Assembly: GCA_015039315.1 (NCBI GenBank)
Contig: WIDE01000032.1
Coordinates: 1-64,000 of the forward strand
Source: Clavulina sp. PMI_390
Lineage: Eukaryota > Basidiomycota > Agaricomycetes > Cantharellales > Hydnaceae
DNA: 64,000 nt
Direction of reading: 5' to 3'
Shown: one piece after another, positions 56,879-64,000 of the stretch
How positions within the stretch are numbered: the stretch's first letter is position 1
How the letters are laid out: each line of letters starts with the position of its first letter
Translations under genes and position numbers: made by a program
Notes under the pieces: model-generated
The model's database searches: none
What the model was told of the DNA's origin: nothing
Seen by the model: the letters and a program-made list of their open reading frames with translations, nothing else

Positions 56879-58221
56879 GTTGGGACAAAGAAAGGAAGGG
56901 TTCAAAAGACCAGAGACTGAAGGGCTGCAGTGAGCTGGAGGGTATGGGCCAGCGAAGCCTACGCCCTTTTATGGAGGACACCATGCTTGGCAAACATATG
57001 GCGAAGTCGCCGGGACAGCTAATGAGCATGTTTGCGAAAAGCATCAGACACTTGGGTTGGCAGCGAGCTGAAGGGATCGGGCACTTTGCCGATGACAACA
57101 GTTGGTACTTCCAGTCACGATGATCATCAAGGATTAGCCCACTCAATGAAGGATCCTAGTCACAAATAAACTGATCGTTGACTTGGCGCCAAGCGAGTCG
57201 TTGGGAGGTGGAGCTAAATTTGATCGCGAGGGGCGTGATGGAGTCGAAGTGTTGTGCCTCGATGTTGGAGTAAACGTGGTGGAGAAGGCAGATTATCGAA
57301 GGCTTAGCCTTTGGCGCACCGCACAAAGAAGCACAAGATCGTCCAGTGGCTTATCTTTTCGTCCTCCGATGGAGAGATAAGGCGAGTCTCCTCTCCGCGA
57401 CCCCTCGCATATCACGGTTCCGTAAACCCAAATGAATTGATTGATGGTGAGGAGGGAAGTAATTAAAATTGCGACAAAAGTCTGCTTCGACATCAGGCTA
57501 CTCATGTGTCCAATGCATCTGTGTCTCAGTCAGAGTGAGCGTTGCTCCTGGTGCGCCCGACCCAAATACTCGGAGTATTGCGCTCAAGGGATAATCGCCT
57601 TCGCACTGGACAGTCTGTTATCAGCGGAGAGGTGGGACAGATACATGCCCGCGTGGCCAAGTGTCGTCAATGTATGATGGCCAGACGGAATGCCGGCAAC
57701 AATCATATTTTAACCACGCGAACAATATGTGAGCTCGACCAAATTTCGGCAGTGAATGGTCGGGCCGACGGAAGGGAATAGCTTGGCGCACAGCTATACC
57801 CCGTCTGATCATTGGTTCGGACGCTCTCCGAGCAAGCGACGAGAGATAATATGTTTCCATCACTGGTAGCTGAGCTCAATTTACTCCAGTCCTCAGAACT
57901 CATATGGCAGAAGCCAGGGTGACGACATGCATATCAGCCAGCAAAAAAGGGCACGTATGTTGAGCTGGGGGTGTTGGGATAGCAGCTTTTTTTGAGCACG
58001 AGGAGTGCTGGTGTTGTGGTTGATGATGTTGGACAAGCCTGATTTGACACGCGATAAGCGCTGAACGCAGTTCGACTGTCTCGTCATTTGCCCAACAATC
58101 TGAACAAATCTACCCAAATTTAGGGTTAACCTCAGCATCTTTAGGAGAGTTTCCTTTCGCTGAGACCATCGAGCCGGAGCCTCCTTGCGAGGTGGTCTGA
58201 GGGGTTTGTTGTGCTGCGGCG
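56879..58221. other. Divergent promoter region, 1.3 kb
   Basis: Between the chitinase (minus) and DOP1 (plus). It contains the chitinase TATA-like element. Small open frames on both strands have no support, and no tRNA fold was recognised. Confidence 0.4.
56966..56974 (-). promoter_or_regulatory. TATA-like element of chitinase gene
   Basis: Minus-strand CCATAAAAG about 90-95 nt upstream of the ATG at 56878. Confidence 0.4.
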
Positions 58222-61200
58222 ATGTCGTCAAGACTGGAAGCTGGGGCCAATGGGAGCGCGTTCACCAATGGCAGCTCTGCTGAGTGTGAGTCTTGAAGCG
58301 CATGGTTGCTGATATCAGTGCTGAAATGAGCCATGACCGCCAGTGAACGATCCAAAATACAAAAAATATGCCCTCGCAGTTGAAAAGTGCTTGACCACAT
58401 TTGATAATGTCCATGAATGGGCAGACTTCATCTCGTTCCTAACGAAGCTGTTGAAGGTATTTTATTTGCTCCCGAAACGATCTAGGGCTGTTCTCTTCTA
58501 ACCTCGGTGTTCTGAAGACTTTCCAAGCGTTCATGCAGTTCAAGGAGATACCCCGCAAACTGCTTGTGGCCAAGCGATTGTCTCAATGTCTGAATCCAGC
58601 GCTTCCGAATGGGGTTCATCAGCGAGCATTGGATGTGTATTCCCACGTGCTTGCGGTCATAGGGGTATGTTGTGCCATCTCAGGTTTCCGATCACCTCAC
58701 GAACTGCAATATTGTAGCCCGATGGCCTTCGGCGAGATCTTGCACTGTGGTCCTCAGGCCTGTTCCCATTCTTTGAATATGCCGCAACATCCGTGAAAGT
58801 GCGTAGACTTAGCGTAGGGGTAATCGCTATGCTAAAGTCTTCGTTTTGCAGCCCACACTCCTAAACCTCTACGACACCCACTATATCCCCCTGAAGCAAG
58901 GGCTACGGCCTATACTGAAAGCTTTCATACTGGCGTTACTGCCAGGTGCAGAGGAGGAGGCTGGCGAGTTTTTTGAGAAAGTATGTATGATACAGATTGA
59001 CACTCGTGAAGGCACAGCAGCTGACATGTCTTCATTCAGGTCCTCAGTATCCTCGACAAGCTGTCACGCTCCGTTTCCCCCGAGTTCTTCTTCCAGAATA
59101 TGTGGCTTGTATTGATGACCACGCCAGCCGCCCGAAGTCCCGCGATCAATTATTTATCGCGACGAATGCCGCAGCCGAAGTCCGGTGAAGGTCAGTCTGC
59201 CTTGTAGACTGTGGTGAACCCAGCTGCGCTCTGACAGCTACCTCTGAAGATCTTCTCGCTCGGCTCGGCGGGGATGTAGGACTTGTTGTTAGAGCGTTTG
59301 CTATGGCTCTGGAGGATGAGCATCTCCTAGTCAAACGAGGGATCCTAGACTTGATGAACCAGTCCGTGCGAATGGATGGTCCCGTCATGAGCCAGTTCGT
59401 TCCCATTCAATTCTCCCTCCTCAATCTTTCAATTGACCCTCGGCGAGTAGTGCGAATTCCGAGGATAAGGCGTACATCATGAACGCAGCAATCGGCGTAG
59501 TCTTGCGACGAGATGTGTCGCTGAATCGTCGCGTGAACACCTGGCTCCTCGGCTCATTGGACGAGAGTAGCGAAGCCCGTGTTGCTTTCTACAAGAAGAA
59601 TTCCCTGCAACTATTATCATCAACACTCAAGGTATAGCAAGGATTTTCTTGGCTTACCTGGCCGCGGCCCCTGACAAGCAATATTGGTAGAGTGAACTTG
59701 ATCTGGATGTGGACGACGCTGGGAAGACTCGCCCATACAAGATCTTCATTTCTCTCCTAGATACCTGGGAGATTGGTTCTGCTCTTACTGAGGTGTTTGT
59801 CCTGGACTTGCTGAATGTTTCAGGGAAACCTGACGATGAGGTGCGTTCGGTAAATACTTCACTCGAAACTATTTGCTCAACAATAAGCCTCTAGGTGGTC
59901 GTTGCAGCTGGTACCGTATTTGAGCGCGCCGAGCCACGGCTCCTCTGGAAGAAGATCCTGGTCTCCACCATAGCCGCGATATCAGCAGGGGAGGTTTCCT
60001 TACAGGTCAAACTCTCCTCGAATAAAAATGATTCGCTCAAGAAGACTCACAATGGCTGTATAGATCCAAAATATTCTCCAGCTTGCCTTCGTCTTGTTCA
60101 AGAACCACGACGACGAGGCAGCGACTGTCCACATCCCACTTCTCCTCACGAACATCTTGCTTTCGCTTGTGGTAAGTCCCTGCCCATGCATTATCATCAT
60201 AAGTTGACTGCTGAACTTGAGCATAGGAAATTCTGAGGACCAAACCGAGCACATCGTCTCAGCCTTGGGTTCTGGAGGTCCTGAGACTACTCCCAGCTAT
60301 GTTCAAGATAACACCCTCTACTGCTTTATTCGAGTGGCAACGAGTAGCGAACGAGCTAGAGCTATCCCCTTTCCCACCACTCCGAGCGAAACAAATCTAC
60401 GAGCTTAGTGATGATCTCCTTCCGATTCCTGTTCCTTTGGGGGATGCTACCCCTCTGGCGGTGACCTGGGACTCGTTAGTTCGAATGAGTATGCAATGTG
60501 TCACTGAAGCCTCTTCAAGCAAAGACGGCCAACCCACCCTTCGGGTGCTCACTGCCGTTGTCGCCACGATGAATGCCCTGCTCACACGCCTTAAGGGGAG
60601 GCCGATGACCCTTGACTGGGACCAAGAGTCATGGAGATCATCTATGCTCGCCAGCCTCAGCCTAGAGCCCCCCTTTGAACTTGTGGACGAGCTGGTGACA
60701 CTGGTGGTATCGCTGACGACAGCGACTACCTTGAGTACTCCCTTCGACCTTGGTGATAGGTCTGTGCGAAGGAAGATTGTACATGCGGTAGGTCTCATTC
60801 GCGTGTCACCAAGCTTGCTCTCTAATGTGAAATCTAGATATTCCGCTTTTTTGACTCTCGTTATGTTGCATATCATGCACGAGCTACACAACTATTTTGG
60901 GCCCTTCACTCTTGCTCGTCGCAACACGAAATTGAAGGTCTCGTTTCCGAGTTCATGTTCAGGAGCAACCCGAACTCTGTTGACTCGGGTGCGGTGGAAG
61001 CCTTTGGGGTTCTATGGCGCTTCAGTGGTAAGTTACTTTCGTAACTGTTATATTCATGATCTGACTGCTAGCTGTCAGAGGATATTCAGCTACCTGGATT
61101 CCAACTAAAGGTACCGCTTCTAGCGGTCTTGGATGCTCTTCGCAGCGAGAACCCTGGCTCCCGTCGCGTCGGAGAGACGTGGATGAGAGGGTCACTGAAA

Positions 61201-64000
61201 TCATATCTTCGGTGCGTTCCGGTAAAACCATTATATGGGAGCACGCATTAACTCCCTTGCAGGGTACTTGACCCTATTCTTTACGCCCTTGTCTCTACGA
61301 GTATCACGCGTGTCCCATTCTCTGTGACCTATCAAGGACGGTCCATTCGCGGTTACCACTACGTGAGACCCTTCGATCAGAAGGCAACGCACTATTACCT
61401 TGAAAGCCTCCTTGCGGTTGTACGTTTTGGTGGGCAAGGCCTCGTTCGTGTCGCAAGAGGGAATGCGTTCAATAGGACCCCCCATCCAACGCTATATTCG
61501 GTCGCTGAGCAAGGCATGTTGATATGGATGTTTCCTCGTTTGTGTATTCCATCGCTTACACTTCGCATTAGCTAACGTTGCGCACTCGACATCCACCTAC
61601 CTGGATGTAGTCGTCGATTTGCTCATGTGGTAAGATTCAGTATCACATTTTTACTTCTTCAACCCTTATATATCCTCTACCCCTCTCAGGTATATACAAT
61701 CCGACGCATCCCCCGACCTCGCGCCATCTATGTCTGCGACCAACCTTTCCATCCAAAGCACGGTCCTTGAGCTCATTCAAGCTATTGTGACTCGAGGGGA
61801 GCTTGACAATGTGGCACTCGAGACAATCGAGTCTGCGCTTATTTCACGGCTGTACGACGCCGTACATACGGGCAAGCTCGACCTGCAGAATAAACTGCTG
61901 CACGTCCTACATTCGGTGATATTCGCTGCGTCAAGCTCTCAAACACGTAGAGCTGGCCGCTCAGGGCAGGCAGAATCCTCGACTTCTGGTCACCTGACTG
62001 CGTCAAACCCTCTCTTCGTCCAGATGCTTATTGATGGCCTATCCAGACCATCAAACCGACCTGTGCTACAACATTGGATTGACTTTGTGATGATGACTGT
62101 TGCCCAGTTCCCATCTCTTGCGCATTCAGTGTCACCCTTGTGTGATTGCATTTGCAGGCAGCTACGAGTCTGCTTCAGCGAGTATGACACAATGGTTACG
62201 AACAAAGAACGGCCGCAAGCACCCCTCCAGTGGAACACCTCCGATGCCGATATCTTGCTATTCCTGAATGCTCTGGAGCGACTAGTTTTGCTGAGCTTGT
62301 CAAAACCAGAGGAGACAGCACCTACCGATGATGTCGACAAGCCAACTGCAGAATCCTCAACTGGTCTTTTGGGCTATGTCTTTGGGGGTGAAACACAAAC
62401 TCCTGTCGGGGAAGACACAAGTTCGGTTAGTAGCTTTTCTCTTGCCGAGAAGCTAGGAAATGGTGCTCACTCTCAATATTAGACACGCCCTACGAGCTAC
62501 AAAAATCTGCAGGAGGCCGTTCGTGCTGTACACTCTTTATGGTCGATTCTTGGCGTCGCGGAAGATCTAGAGGAGCCGCCTTATCGCTCCGCTCTTGCAT
62601 CTGTGGTCGTGCGAGTCCGAGCGAGATGCATGAAGACCCTCGAGCACCTATTCAAGGTGCAATCGAGCGAAGTCCTAGAGTCATTGATAGAATGCTGGCT
62701 ACTTACAACAAGTCCGCAATCTGTAAGTCTCCGGTCTGTTGCTTTTCCTCAGACACTCACCAAAATGTGTCTGCAGAATTTCGACTCCAAAGCTACGGCG
62801 ATTGAGGTTATAGATGACCTCACGGCGAGTGCCCAGATCGTAGTCCAAATGCTCTGTAGTAGCATCAGTTCTCGCGTCCTGGTGTCTACCCGATCAAGGA
62901 GGACAACTTTCAACCCGAACTTGTGAGTGGTACTGCTCTTGCCTTATCTCTGAGTATCGCGGCACTGATCATACAAATTTAGATCGGACCTAGAAATATT
63001 CACTTTCTTAGAGTTCTATTTCCAACGACTGGAAGGGCCCATTGCTGTACAAGTCTGGCCTACCTTTGCGAATCTCTCAAAAGAACTTCTGAGCAGTCAA
63101 GAATATAAGCTGCAGATGTTCCCCCTGCTGAGGTCGGTCACTTGATCTGGCGTACCTCCACTAGTTCTCAGGAGTGTTCTTTTAGATGCACCACAGCTGC
63201 CTGCGACAAGATCTCCCAGACGCCAGCGTTTGACGACCGCAAGTTCAGGCGGGAATTGCAAGACACCTCCGTCAAACTCTTGGACAATTGTATCCTCATC
63301 GCTGGGCGGTCGTTCGATCAGGGCCATTGGCTGCGAAATCGCACCAGGGAGAAAGACGCCGTGTCTAGTGGCCGGAATTCACCTGGTATGCCCATCACCG
63401 TCATCAACTTAGCCATGTCTACTCAACTATACTTGGTTCAGAGCCAAGCGATAATGAACGCCCCGATGAGAAGAACGCGATGGCAGCTTCCAATGCAGAT
63501 CTATCAAGAACCGGGGCGGGCGATCTCATAGATCAGGTTCGTCTCTTGGTTATTATCACTGAGCCTAGATCTGACAACAGCCTTTCTTCAGATCAATCGT
63601 TATTTGTCATCAACTTGCTTGCCTGTGACGAAGCGCATACTGGTAGAAAATGACAAGGTGGCGAATGTGTGCACCAACATCGTCTACTACATCATTAGCC
63701 CTGCGATGAAGGCCCGCTCTAGGTATGCAGGTCATCTAAGTTCCCATATCCGTACTCATGTATCCCTTGAAGCAAAACCGGTTTGCCTGAAGATACGATA
63801 CTGGACCTCCTTGCGGAGTTGGTGAAAATTGCTGCTGCCTCCAAAGTCTGGAAACCGATCGTTAGCGATGCATTTGGGGACAGCCGATTCTTCAACGCGT
63901 CACCTGCAGCAAGTCTCAAATGGCGGCCACTGATCAAGGGGCTGATTGATACTGACAAACAGAGCGTGAATGACCTACTAGGTTGGTCTTCTGACGTCCC
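58222..64000 (+). CDS. DOP1: Dopey/DOP1 family protein, 5' part
   Basis: Twenty-four exons are visible from the ATG at 58222, beginning 58222-58285, 58344-58456, 58518-58664, 58718-58798, 58852-58980, 59040-59190, 59250-59394, 59451-59631, 59691-59840, 59895-59993, 60064-60171, 60227-60787, 60838-61027, 61079-61211, 61263-61513, 61572-61629, 61690-62425, 62483-62722, 62777-62922, 62983-63132, 63186-63385, 63442-63536, 63592-63722 and 63773 onward; the gene leaves the window. The N-terminus NDPKYKKYALAVEKCLTTFD and LNPALPNGVHQRALDVYSHV are hallmarks of the Dopey N-terminal domain; LRRDVSLNRRVNTWLLG and the helical repeats that follow agree. Dopey proteins bind Mon2 and work at the Golgi and endosomes in membrane recycling. 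The intron at 61514-61571 starts with GC. Confidence 0.85.
61514..61571 (+). other. GC-AG intron in DOP1
   Basis: Between Glu-Gln and Asn-Val-Ala-His, the donor reads GCATGT after CAAG, the acceptor CATTAG, and the length 58 nt is typical for this genome. The GT donors I checked nearby either give a stop or leave too short an intron. Confidence 0.6.

Noticed and set aside
57650..57720. Possible tRNA-like stretch starting CCCGCGTGGCCAAG
   Set aside because: No matching acceptor stem or T-loop could be paired.
1..64000. CRISPR array, phage or bacterial operon structure
   Set aside because: No regularly spaced repeats, and coding is intron-split and eukaryotic throughout.

Overview
This window looks like nuclear DNA of a filamentous basidiomycete, most likely an Agaricomycete. 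Coding regions are cut by many introns of about 50-65 nt with GT-AG ends. The gene set fits: a class I myosin with SH3 tail, a JMJD2-type demethylase, a Dopey/DOP1 protein, F-box proteins, an RNase T2 with fungal C-terminal domain, a tandem set of 'macrofage activating glycoprotein' genes and a DUF6593-type family. Gene models below were built by hand from reading frames, splice sites and conserved motifs. There is no sign of bacterial, plasmid or phage DNA, no rRNA or tRNA that I could recognise, and no intact transposon.

Layout. 0.4-5.9 kb: a minus-strand tandem array of DUF6593-like genes. Two copies look intact, three carry disabling lesions and one is only a 5' stub. 6.7-14 kb: a BTB-domain gene, a divergent five-strand/helix protein that I read as a Rec114-like meiotic recombination protein, and two uncharacterised genes. 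14.3-16.8 kb: a secreted RNase T2. 17.7-19.5 kb: an F-box protein. 20.2-22.7 kb: a homeobox transcription factor. 23.5-28.6 kb: myosin-I, whose ATG is cut off from the rest of the coding sequence by an intron. 29.2-30.4 kb: an MDR-family oxidoreductase. 30.8-32.4 kb: an F-box protein. 32.9-35.8 kb: a large Ser-rich coiled-coil protein. 36.2-40.4 kb: a JmjN/JmjC/PHD histone demethylase, divergent from a TBC RabGAP at 40.7-45.2 kb. 46.2-53.4 kb: three tandem secreted, GPI-type glycoprotein genes. 55.3-56.9 kb: a GH18 chitinase with a chitin-binding module. 58.2-64 kb: the 5' part of DOP1, running off the window.

Functional themes are housekeeping and trafficking (myosin-I at actin patches, a TBC RabGAP, DOP1 at the Golgi), regulation (homeobox, demethylase, BTB, F-box) and cell surface or secretion (RNase T2, chitinase, glycoproteins). 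The genes do not form one pathway. The most dynamic parts are the two tandem arrays: the DUF6593 cluster, which is decaying by a different lesion in each copy, and the glycoprotein cluster, which is intact but has changed introns. The most informative single-gene readings are the Rec114-like gene, the RNase T2 whose catalytic-motif splice donor reads GA instead of GT, and the altered TBC B-motif in the RabGAP.
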